A stretch of 64,000 nucleotides of DNA, taken from assembly GCA_029378245.1 (NCBI GenBank), contig JARKIF010000024.1, forward strand, positions 434,001 through 498,000, read 5' to 3'. Positions 11,088 to 21,861 of the stretch are shown piece after piece. Each line of letters starts with the position of its first letter. The stretch's first letter is position 1. The stretch comes from Roridomyces roridus (lineage: Eukaryota; Basidiomycota; Agaricomycetes; Agaricales; Mycenaceae). A model generated the notes under the pieces. It saw nothing but the letters and a program-made list of their open reading frames with translations, ran no database searches and had not been told where the DNA came from. The position numbers and the translations under genes were made by a program.

Positions 11088-13161
11088 TCAAGTACATGTC
11101 GCTTCTCTCAGCTCCTCGACTTTGTCCAACATCCCAGGTACATTCTGCAGATCTTCCACCGATTCGACGCCGGTAGGAATCTGCCGCGAAAGGTCCACCA
11201 GCCCAGCTCGCAGAGCTCCGTCCGGCGTTCGTAATGGACTCAAAAATCCAACCGGCCTCTTGCAGCCATCGTGAAATAGGAAACCATGGAGATGCATCCG
11301 ACCGCCGCTCGCTGCCCAGCGCGCGAGAATCGATCCTCGGCCACGGGGCCGAGAGACTCGAGCAAAGGACGGAGCTCAGGGTCCTCCCTCACGACACTTT
11401 GGACTTGGATTCGACCCTCTGTAAATTTGAATAAGGTGATGGACTGGCTTTCGGGGCCGAGGTGCACGTTCAGCAGTTCCCCAAGGAGTATGCCGGTAAG
11501 ATTGGTGGCGTATGTCGTGTCCATGAACGTCCGGAGGAACGACCCATCGCGAGTGGTCAACAGATCCGGGTGTTCTGTACGATGTGAATGAGTGTCGGTG
11601 GTGATTCATGATTCCACGAAACGTACCTATGGAATGCAATTGAATCGCACTGCAATTGTTCCGGTGTCCGCGACACCAGTCTACTTCCTGGCAGCTCACG
11701 GAGCAGTAATTTACGCTTTCACAGCCAGAGCAACGCCTGAAGTCGCGCTTCAAAGAGACAATATTGCACTGAGAAAGTGTCCAGACAAGGCAAGGGAAAT
11801 AATGAACGTCGGCACGCACCTCCACATTATCGCAGCCCAGCGTCGCTATTCGCTCGGAGGATTCATGCGCGTTCAAGACAGGCAGTATGATATCATTGAA
11901 GTTCGTCACAAAGTCCTTCCACACACCCCACACGGGAGAGTGTTCAGCTTTGTCCAGGTCGATCTCGCCCGACTCGAGCCAGGAGCGGATTCGACTGGAT
12001 ACCGAATAGTAGGGGCAGAACGGGATGAGTAGATGAGGGAAAACAAGCTCCAAGTCAGCAGCTGAAAGCATTTGTGGGTTTTCCAGAGCGGAGACAACAA
12101 GTCGGAGCAACCCGGCGTCGAGCGCTTCGACGACCCAGATTGGATGGGGAGATTGAAGAATCACTACCAGCAACATCGTCCAAGGACGGTCGAGGCAGTA
12201 CTCGCCAGGGATCACTACGGGGCCGATCTGGCATAGCTTCGTCACCAGCGCGCGCACCAAGCCCCCTTGAAGCAATAACGAATCAGGTCGCAGAAGTTGC
12301 TGGTGCGTTCTCTCAATGGCGGAGAGTGAATTAACCAAGAACCATACAGAGTGCTCTTTGGATTCGCCGCGCATATGCGTAATGGATTTGACGGCAACTT
12401 GAACCAAATCTGCCAGACTACCACCGCATCCCTCGATGAGGTCTTCGGTGTGCTGCCGATTTGTGACAACCAAGCCGTGCACAAGCAAGTTCCCCACAGA
12501 TCCAAATCCGGCAGTCTGGAGTCCGGGCCTCCAGTGGTCCTTGCGTGCAAGGAGAGCCCAGACCCTCCCTACAAGGATTCGCAGCTCAGGTTCTGTGTTG
12601 AAGTTGTCGGCCATGGTTTCCCAATGCACACGGAGCGCGTCAATGACGCCGATGATCAGTATATGGACCTGATACAGGTACATGAGCCAGAAAAGGAAAC
12701 GTTTCGTGGCCTCACCTCGCTGATTCGATACTGCTGAAAGCCGCGGCCCGGCAAACAGTAGTCATGCTGCAGGATGACCTGACACCACTTCCACAGCCCA
12801 GGCCATATCTCGAGCTGGGCCTCCCTCGGGATTTTTTCGATCATAATGAACCCTCGCACTGCCATATAGGCTAGGATGACGGGTTCAGCGTCCTCAAGGA
12901 TCTCGCGTGCAGCGATTTGTTCGGCGGCGGCGTGACCCAAGTGGGCGTAAAAGGCAGGGAGAAACAGTCGATTGATTGATTGGTTTCTCAATGAACCATA
13001 CTCAAGGAGCGTCGCGAGGTCGTTCCGGGAGCCATTCAAGGCGGCATATGCGGTTTTCTGTCAGATGGGTGAGATCTGCGGGAGTGTGGCTTGCAGAGGG
13101 AACGTACCCGATAAGCCGTCGGGAGAAGTTGCAAACTGGAGGGACGCAGGCAAGGATGCAT
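11088..13161 (-). CDS. MYND zinc-finger protein 1 (frameshifted)
   Basis: Fungal MYND-domain protein of unknown function; MYND fingers bind proline-rich partner peptides. Four exons: start MHPCLRPSS at 13161, an intron ending CAG before KTAYAALNG, a second near 12680-12715, and a third near 11579-11624 after LHSI. A helical body precedes the zinc finger CSGCESVNYC, SVSCQEVDWC, HRNNC near 11650-11740. After it comes a C-terminal domain (TYATNLTG, LLNVHLGPES, RPVGFLSPLRTPDGALRAGL). One extra base around 11313-11320 breaks the frame at FSRA/AASGGRMHLHGF, compared with the paralog at 13730-15820. Whether this is an assembly error or real decay cannot be decided here. Its promoter has received a MITE ending 32 bp from the ATG. 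Confidence 0.85.
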
Positions 13162-13192
13162 GGGACGATCGCAAGACGATTGAGGTCAGGAG

Positions 13193-13580
13193 CAGTGTTG
13201 GCCCTAAGGCCTAAGGCCTGAGGTTCATCCTAAGGCCTTAGGCCTTAATTAAGACCTGAGGCTAAGCCTTAGGTTGAAGCCTCCTTCTCAACCTAAGGCC
13301 TGAGGCCTACTGATGGTATCAATTTTGATTGATCAACATCCGGCCAATGCACGGCACTGCATGTCAGGTGTAGGAAAGTTGCTGTTCATGATATGCACAG
13401 TGTCTGTAGCTTCCAGAGGGTACAGTTGCCAAGTTATAGCTCACCAGTTGTCCCCCGAATCGTTCGGTTGGTCTCTTCACTGATGAGAAATAATTTCCTT
13501 TTTTGGTGTCTAAGGGCTGAGGCTGCCTAAGGCCTTAACTATTCAGAAGGTCAATAATTAAGGCCTTAGGGCCATCACTG
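13193..13580. mobile_element. hAT-type MITE with 8-bp TSD
   Basis: A 388-bp non-coding element. It opens CAGTGTTGGCCCTAAGG and closes with the inverse, CCTTAGGGCCATCACTG, so the TIRs are about 20 bp with one mismatch. It is flanked by the perfect 8-bp duplication GTCAGGAG at 13185-13192 and 13581-13588. CAGTG ends with an 8-bp TSD are the signature of hAT elements. The interior is full of AAGGCCT/AGGCCTTA palindromic repeats near both ends, typical of subterminal transposase-binding repeats. It has no coding capacity. Confidence 0.9.
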
Positions 13581-13729
13581 GTCAGGAGCAAGAGACGCAC
13601 CAGTGATAATCATGCTTGTCCGTGTGTGGTTGATAAGTATGCTGACGAGGTCCCCCACGTGATTTCCATCACTTGCCTTCGACGATCTCCACCGTCAAGA
13701 CCACAGTCAACCAGATTGCTATTCATATT

Positions 13730-15820
13730 CTAGTGTGTGGGAATCGGATTACAAGCTCCCTCCTTCAGCGCCTGAACTTTTTCCAACATGCCGGGCACTT
13801 TCTCGAGGTCTTCCATCGAATTGACGCCGGGAGGAACCTGCCGCGCCAGATCCACCAACCCGGCGTGCAGAGCTCCGTCGTGGGCCCGAAGCGGACTCAA
13901 ACATCCAACCGGCCTGTCGGGCGCATCAGAGAATATGAAGGCGTGCAGATGATTTCGACCCCCACTCGCTGTCGCGCGGGACAACTGATCCTCAACCACG
14001 GGACCAAGAAACTCGATTTGGCGACGAGTCGTGAAGTCTTGCATCACGATGCATTCGACCGAGAACTTGCCCTCCACAAAGCGCATTATGGTCATCCACT
14101 GATTGTCGGGCCCGTTCTGGTGGAGAAGAAGTAGCTCCGTCAAGAGGATAGCCATGAGATTAGCAGTGTATGCACAATCCATCAGCGTTCGAAGGAACGA
14201 TCGGTCGCGACATGTGAGTGGACCCGGATTTTCTGTAGAAGGTCACAGTCATTTGTTATCCAAATTGAATGAAACATACGTAGAGAGTGCAATCGGATCG
14301 CCCTGCATGTGTTTCGGTGTCCACGACGCCAATCCAGTCTCTGGCAGTCAACGGAGCAGTAATTAACACTCTCGCAGCCAGAACAACATCTGAATTCTGT
14401 CTTGAAAGAGATCCTCGCGCACTGGAAGAGCGATGAGAGAAATGACGGACGGAATGGATGTCCATGTCTACCTCCACATTGTCGCAAGCCCCCGTAGGTA
14501 TTCGATCAGCAGATTCATGGATCCTCAAGGCAGTCATCATGATAGTTTCAAACGATAGGATGAATTCCGTCCACTCGTCCCACACTGGCGACCGTTCTGC
14601 CCGCTCGGAGTCGAGATTCAGGTCATCGAGGAAGGAACGGATTCGAACGGCTACGGAATGGTACGGCGCAAATCGGAGCATGCCATGAATCGCCGTCTCA
14701 AGCACATTAGCCGAGATTAGGTGGTGCCTTTCCAAGCCGGACGCAATGAGTCGGAGGAACCCGGCGTCGAGGGCTTCGACCATCCAGAGTGGATGGGGAA
14801 ATATCAGGATTGTTCTCAGCAGCTTGGAGACAGCGGGGTCGAGGTAGTGGCGGCCATCGGCAGGAAACGCCACAGAGGTCAGAGAGCAAAGTCTGTTCAC
14901 CAGTGCGTGTACGAATCCTCCTCGCACCAACAAATTCCCCAAGTCGGGACGGAGCGCCTCTGCTTTCATGATGACGACCAGTGTGATGACGAGAAAGGAG
15001 TGGCACTGCGTCCCATTTACGCCCTGCATGTGTGTGACGAAATTCGTGAGGAGTTGTGCCAAATCTACGAGTCGACCACCGCATCCCTCGACGAGATCGT
15101 CGTTGTGCTGTGGATTGGAAATGTCCATGCCTTTCAGAAGCAAATGGATAACACTTTCGAACCCGTCAACTTGGATTGGGGGTGCCCACTGATCCTTGCG
15201 CGAAAGAAGGGCCCAGACCCTAGCCACAAAGACCCGTAGCTCGGGCTCGGAGTTTATGTTATGGGCCATGGTGTCCCAACGCTCATGAAGCCTGCGGATT
15301 ATATTGAGGATGATTATGTGGACCTAGGCCAGTAAGTGAAAAAAAAAAATGGAATATCACGATCTCTCACCTCGCTGGGTCGATATGGCGGGGTCCCCAT
15401 ATTCGGCAGGCAATAGTCGTACTTCATAATGAGCTTGCACCACTTCCACATCCCGGGCCAGATCTCCAGCTCAGCTTCTCTAGCGAATTTTTCGATATTA
15501 GATATACCCTGCACTGCAGCATAGGCCATGACGACGGGTTGCGTGTCCACGGGCACTTCGCGTCGCTCCATCTCCTGGGCAGCGGAGTGATCCAGATGGG
15601 CATAGAAGGCAGGGAGAAACAGTTGACTGATGTATTGGGGCTTTGTTGCACCATATTTGAGCAATAGCAGAAGGTCATAAAACGAGCCATTCAAGGCGGC
15701 GGATGCCGTTTTCTGTCCATGGCCACTGGTGAGATCTCAGGCAGAGCCCGTTAGAGAGAGTGTCACCCGATAAGCACTTGGGAGAAGTCGCAAACTAGCG
15801 GGGCTCAGAGAAGAATGCAT
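13730..15820 (-). CDS. MYND zinc-finger protein 2 (frameshifted)
   Basis: Paralog of the MYND gene just downstream, with the same four-exon structure: MHSSLSPASL start at 15820, intron before KTASAALNG, intron before VHIIILNII, and an intron near 14237-14281 after LHSL. The zinc finger is CSGCESVNYC, SVDCQRLDWR, HRNTC; one ligand position has Arg where the paralog has Cys, so zinc binding may be altered. The C-terminus ends GACNPIPTH. A missing base in the AA pair at 14453-14454 (AAA expected) breaks the frame just before FLSSLFQC; restoring it aligns the two paralogs without gaps. The two genes form a tandem duplicate separated by about 570 bp that contains the MITE. Confidence 0.85.
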
Positions 15821-16558
15821 CCGACTATTATGCGGCGGATGTTGTTGTGGTCAGGAACAAGGAGCGATGTTGGGATCAATGATTCTGCCGATACGCTGAC
15901 GCGTCTCTCCACGTGATTTACCCCACTTGCCTTCGACCACGACGACCATCGTCAACCAGTGACCATTGCACTCCCTCGTCTTCGTGTCATCCTTTACGGC
16001 CGCCAGCTTTGACTGCGAATCATCTTTGATCCGACTGAAGTACTGCCTAAATATACCGCCTTCGGACTTCCCGTCGCCCGATCCACATTCGCTCCGACAA
16101 CTTTTGCCCACCATGATATCCTGGATTCCTTGTGCTCTTTCCGTCCATTGCTTTCTTCGTGTAACCACCCCCGCCGTCATCCAGGAAACTCCCCGATGAC
16201 AGACGCCGCTGAGCGCTCGCCTTCGTCGGCCTCCATGGCGATCTCCATGACGCCGTAGACAACGCGTACCTTGCGTCAAGGAAACGACAGAACAAAGTCT
16301 ACCTTTTCCCTTGTTCTCGAAGCCGCCCACAGAGCACAGTCTCTCCAGCCTTCTTCCGAATCCGGTAATTTCATCCATTTCGGGAAGGCATTTCTCTGAC
16401 CCCCATCAGAAGTACAAACGCCTTTACGAATCCAGTAGAAGACGCGTCTGCGCCATGGATCGCTTATTAGAGTGGCTCTTTGTTTGCCCGCCACTCCCTA
16501 TTGTTCCCCCTAAACGGTCTCCAGTCACCCCTTGCCTCTCGTTCGAATACATCCGATT
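15821..16558. other. No gene recognised
   Basis: Promoter side of MYND gene 2 and upstream region of the small secreted protein. Overlapping open frames on both strands (for example 15851-16378 minus) are low-complexity Arg/Gly/Ser-rich and show no domain. Confidence 0.4.
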
Positions 16559-17146
16559 ATGCAGTGCAAAATCTTCGCCGCCCTCGTCCTCTCTTTCCGT
16601 ACGCGCACTTCCCCATCGCCGAGAGATACTCTGCTCACATATTCGCTAGTTTCCCTTGCCGTCTCCGCTGCGCCCGTCCCTGTCCTCGCCGATGCTCATC
16701 TCCTGGTCCGAGACATTGTGCGTCTTTAACTGGATCTATGAAGCCCTTCTGACCTTTTTTATCGTTTACAGGAGCCGGTTGCGCTTGTCGGGATGGACGA
16801 CGTCGCGCGCAGTGTAGACGACGAGGCTGGTGCAGAGCAGACCCAGCCGGAGCCGCGTGCTTGCAGAATGATCGCATGCCTCTGGTGCGTCCTTCGTCCA
16901 AATTTCGATCCTCTGACTCACACCGTTCCAGATCTCGCAAAGAAAATACTCATTTTTTTGCGCTCACATTCGCCTCTACCTCCCCCTCGAATTCCCTATG
17001 ACTGGACGCCATCCAAGACCTGCACCACGTTGCTCTACACACTACTACCTGCTTACTTCCTCCGAGAACCCACGCTCTTTCGCCGGCCATCGCATCTGGC
17101 CCTGACTGTATCGCTATTTTCATTACTCTTACATCAGTTCTCCTAA
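16559..17146 (+). CDS. Candidate small secreted protein
   Basis: Function unknown. MQCKIFAALVLSFLSLAVSA is a typical signal peptide with an AVSA-AP cleavage site, produced after removal of a 51-nt intron at 16599-16649. A second intron at 16718-16771 joins LVRDI to EPVALVGMDD. The mature part is acidic (SVDDEAGAEQTQPEP). The 3' end is uncertain: reading on without splicing continues to a stop at 17146 through a stretch that looks less protein-like, while a GT-AG intron after the first CLW codons would end the protein almost at once. Resembles the many short secreted proteins of agaric genomes. I am confident in the signal peptide and first three exons only. Confidence 0.5.
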
Positions 17147-18479
17147 CCTGATGTCGAATATGTTGTTCTGCTCTGCCGTGCAGCGCAGGGAAACTTTTCG
17201 GACTGTATCACCGAGACTGCCTACTTACTTACCTGCAAGTTTACTGTTTGCCTACGCATCTACCACCTACGCGCTCTGTTTTGTACCTACCTTACATGTT
17301 ATTCCTAGATGTAGGTCCGCGTTTTTGTGCGCGGACTGGACTGTAGAGAATATACTCGTTCCGTCTGTGACTCGGAAAAAGACCATTTCAACGGAAGGCC
17401 TCGCCGCTAGAGTCAAGACGCTCTGATCTTTCTGGCCTCAAACCTTGGAGCCCTGGTAGCTGAGCGTGAGCACGAACATGCGACACTCAACGAGCGTTGA
17501 AAAATCGAGTGGTTCTTGAAAATTTGGACTGTTTTGCATAAAGTTTACTGACTGTTTAAACGAGCCTGAGGCTTCCCGGCTCGAGTTCAATGCATTCAAT
17601 TCATGCGTGGCCTGACAGCTCAATATCAAACCGAGGTACGAGTGTTGCATGATGTAGAGTCTGTCTACGAGAGACCAAGTGCTCAAAGGAAGAAAAAATG
17701 GCCGTGGTCCGACGCATGGATTCATGATCATACAAAGCCCCCGAATAGCGGGAGGAGTCGGAAGTCACACTGTTGGGAGGTATCAGACCAAGCTCAGAGT
17801 CACGGCTTGAGAAGGTTTTATGTGGGTGACCATGAAAACTTGACAGAAAGATCTCAGCTCCGACTCGGATTCCCGAATTGTCGTCCGCTGGAAACAGTTT
17901 AAAACTGTAAAATGGGAAAGTTCGGGATATGACTACTACACGCCTAACATATGCCTTCTCAGCCCCTCTTCAACGCCCCCTACTAGAAGAGAGGAAAGAG
18001 AACGCTCCGGGAAACAAAAGTTCAAAACTTGAACGATTCTACTGACCTTGTGGCGGTGTTCTCGAGTGTGGTGCAGTTATGTTTTGTGTTCACGACATCA
18101 AATCACGCTTGCTTCCTGCTCCCATCTTGCTCCCATCTTGCTCCCATCGCAACCACCGCCGCCGTCGCGAATTCTCACAATCTATCAGGTCATCTTCAAA
18201 TTTATCTCCGCATTGAGCGCCCCAAGAATGCCAACACTGGTCGACTCTTCTCCGTGTTTCATCGAATGCTGTTTGTGCCACTGTCGGACGGCGTGGGCGT
18301 GATTGTCCACACATCCCACCAAACAGGCGAATAAATATAGAACCATGTACGCCATCCATCACAACAGAATTCGATATATAGAAGACACATACAGCTTCCA
18401 CAGTTCCCGAGCGTGAACAGCACTTTGCTCGCCCCGCTCAGTCTCCGCAAGTGCCCAGGGTGCCTTCACCCCAGCTCCC
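17147..18479. other. No gene recognised
   Basis: About 1.3 kb without a supportable gene. A short tandem of TCTTGCTCCCA occurs near 18120-18145. It is presumably 3' UTR of the left gene and promoter of the kinase gene. Confidence 0.4.
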
Positions 18480-21400
18480 ATGTCGCTCGACGCAGTTCTC
18501 GACGCAGTCCTCGACGCAATACTCGATATATCGCCCATCCCAGGCCTCTCCTTGGCCTTCCATACCCTGCAGTTCATCGTCAACTGCATCCAGCAGGTCA
18601 GCGAGAGCCGGAGGCAGCTCGAGGAGCTGGCAAAATGCGTGGCACAGCTCCTGGCGAATTTGAATGCTGAGTTCACGGCGGCGAGGCTTGTCGAATCGAC
18701 GAGCGCCGGAGCTCTCCGAGATCTCGATAGGTAGGCTCGAGTGCTGCTTCCATCTCGCTCTCGCTTACTGAGACCTCTGCTCCCAGTCTGGTCAAAGATA
18801 TCCAGAAATTCGTGCAGAAAGAACAGGAACGCGGGTTCTTCAAGGCCCTATTACACCAGGACGCTCGTATATCTGGTATAGACGACTTCTACCGCCGCAT
18901 TGGCACGATTGTCAATTCGTTCCAGGAAAGTACTACCCCTCTCGTACTTTGTTATTTAATGAGACATTGGAATTATCTAGATTGCCGCCCTTTGGAACGT
19001 CCAAACCGCTCTCGAGATCGATCGAGAGGCGCGTAGAGAGGATACCGATGCGCTGACCAAGCGCCTGAAGAATTTGGAGAAGAATCAGGCCGAGTTGAGG
19101 CGCGTTTTGGGTCTGTTCACAACCCCTCTCCCCATCCACAAGTCCTTACTGACGATTTATAGACGTAAACCAGCACAACATGATGGCTATGATGGTCTCC
19201 ATAGAACGAAAACTTGCCAGCCAGCGGGTAGAGCGAATGAGCACCTCCCAGCAAACGTTTTACTTTCACGCGCTGCAATATCTCACCGTGTTGAGCGGTC
19301 GACCAGTGAGGGTGGAGGATTGGATGATAACCTCGTTCGAAGTGGATTTCGGTAAGGAGGTGGGTTCTGGCGGGTTGTGAGTCTTTTATTTTCGAGTTTT
19401 CGATTCAACTAGAGCCTCATCTTTGACAGTGGCAGGGTTCATCGTGGGACCTGGAACGACACCGAAGTAGCCATCAAAGTAATGCGAAATGTGGCCGGTA
19501 TCACCCCAAGAGCCGAGGTTCGTTTTTGCTTCCTTGGGAGATCGAAGCACCACTAAACCCCCGCCAGCTGCTTCGCCAGGAAATTGAGGTTCTTTTTAAA
19601 TTTCCCCATTTTCTCGAACCCACTGGCTGAATTTGATATTCAGATCTGGTCCACGCTTCGGCATCCTCATATCCTCCAATTCCTCGGCGCGAACACTTTG
19701 GATGAACAGCCCTTTATTGTCATGCCATACATACCTTACACTGCGCGACAGTTCATTCACAGAACGCGGGAATACGACCCTATCTACATTGTGGGTTGAA
19801 CGAGTTCGAATTCTCTTCCGAATCCTAATGTACCAGTAGCTTCGGGATATATCCCTCGGTCTGGAGTATCTGCATCTACGCACAATATGTCATGGTGACT
19901 TGAAAGGGGTGAGTCTAGGGGGAACATACATATCAGTGTCAACTCACGCTGATATTGCCCAGGTGAACGTCCTCGTAGACAAATCCAACAAGGCGTTGCT
20001 ATGCGACTTTGGCCTGGCCCGAGTCAAAGCGGATGTCACAAGTCGAACGGCGGGCATGGCGGACAATGGGGCGATATGCGGCGGAAGCCGGAATTGGATG
20101 GCGCCTGAGCTTTTCACGGGTGTGCCGCCTTCGACGCGGTCTGATATATACGCGTTTGGTATGACCATATTCGAGGTGAGCTCTGCCACAGTGTCGTTTT
20201 GCATCACTCATCTTCCTTCCACGTAGCTCTACACCGACCAAGACCCACTCTGCCACATCCGAAACCAAGATTTTATGGAGTTGGTTTGCTGGAAGGACTT
20301 GAGACCGTCCAAGCCCACCAACATCTCGCGGTTGACGGACGCGATGTGGGATTTGGCAACATCCTGTTGGGCGAAACGGGGTTCCGATCGGCCCACGGCA
20401 CGCAAAGTCCATGGCGTCATAGCTCATCTTAAAACAGAGGTGAACCGCAGGCACGCCGCTACCAAGTAAGTTTTCAGATCTCGGGATATTTCTTACACAT
20501 GAACATTTCCTCAGTGATCCCCCAATTATCTCACCAACACCAGTGGTACCACTGGCCGCGGTTGAGGTCAAACCACGACCGCCGCCGTTTGTGATACCCG
20601 TGGTGCCAACTCCTCCGCCGCCCCCGGCTCATCAGCGTCGTGTGACTATTGTTGAACCCTCCTCCCCTCCAATCCTCCACCTAGCATCCAAAGCAAAGTC
20701 TCACGTCCTGCGCCTGAGTTCAGGCTGTCATTACATTCGCTTCATTCCCATTGAAGGTCCGATCCCATTCAACGGATCCTACGTTGACGGGCCAGTAGTC
20801 TGCAAACTGGCAGAGGGGCTTACTTCCGTTTCCTTTGGCCGCGATAGGGCATTCACATCCGATCTCACCCACCGAGAAGTGGGCGTACTGCAGAATCAAC
20901 AAAACATGGAGTACAATGCGAAATATCACAAGGAAATCTCGCCTGTACACGCCGAAATTTGTGTGGTTCCTGGCCCGCGATTTCTCATTCGGGACTGTTC
21001 CAACTCCAGTGGGGGCACATTTCTCAATGATTCTCGACTACCATCACTCTCGCGGGCCGCGGAGCTGCATAACGGAGACAAGGTGCGGCTCGGGTGCGGA
21101 GTGCACTCGATTATGATGCGGGTTGAATTTCTCCCACGGCATGCACCTGTTCAACGAGTCGCCCTCCATGGGTGAGTCGGTTAAAATTTCTGTTTACCAA
21201 CGCTGAATTGCTTTCTTTATTCACAGGCCCATGCAACCACCAGTCGACCAGAATACGCAAAAGTCACAAAATGCCCCGCTCGCCATGGAATCTAGGCTCC
21301 AGGGTTCACTTCTGGTTCAATTAGTGGACAAGTCCTCGCAACGAACTACGCCTAGCTTTGGCTCCATTCTTTGCCGAATTATTGATGATGCACCGACATT

Positions 21401-21695
21401 GCACATCCGCCGATGGGACCCTGCGGACACAGAGACTGAGGGACTCTTCTTCCTCCATCCGACTGTCTCACGAGACCACGCCGGCCTGCGATTCCAAGAC
21501 GGCTGCCTCCTTGTCCGTGACACCTGTTCCGCCAATGGCACATTCCTCAATGGTAACAAGGTTGCGACAGAACATTGGACGATGGTTGAGGATGGGGATG
21601 TCCTGGAATTACAGGACCCGGGCGAACAACACAAGGGCGGACAGGGAGTTGTTGCTTCGGTAAGAATTTGGGAGATTTCGGATGGTACGTCGTGA
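18480..21695 (+). CDS. MLKL-like bundle + protein kinase + two FHA domains
   Basis: Residues 1 to about 200 form a helical bundle of the MLKL N-terminal type found in fungal and plant cell-death proteins (ISPIPGLSLAFHTLQFIVNC, then Leu/Glu-rich helices). A TKL-like kinase domain follows with all key residues: GSGGFGRVHRG, VAIKVM, CHGDLKGVN, CDFGLAR, WMAPEL. A Pro-rich linker (PTPPPPP) leads to two FHA phosphothreonine-binding domains with conserved GR/S-H/NG positions (ISPVHAEI...GGTFLND and SRDHAGL...NGTFLNG). Introns include 37-60-nt ones and a 21-nt microexon (LLRQEIE, 19568-19588). One join near 18947-18980 needs a 37-nt intron or a frameshift. Likely role: phosphorylation-gated signalling or regulated cell death; this is inferred from the domains only. 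No opposing damage was seen elsewhere. Confidence 0.85.
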
Positions 21696-21861
21696 AGGAT
21701 GGTAGATATCCTATGTACCCAACTCCAGTCGAATGCATCCGATAAACGAGGACTCGAGATACAATAAAATAGTATGGACTCCAGTTACATATCAGAAAAG
21801 AAGCATTGCATTTGCAGGGATCAATACATAGTCCCCGAATCGAACGGGATGACTTGAAATT

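Noticed and set aside
13200..13312. CRISPR-like or regulatory repeat array (AAGGCCT words)
   Set aside because: Explained as subterminal repeats of the hAT MITE; spacing is irregular and the genome is eukaryotic.
15851..16378. 175-codon minus frame
   Set aside because: Low-complexity Arg/Gly composition, no domain, no splice context.
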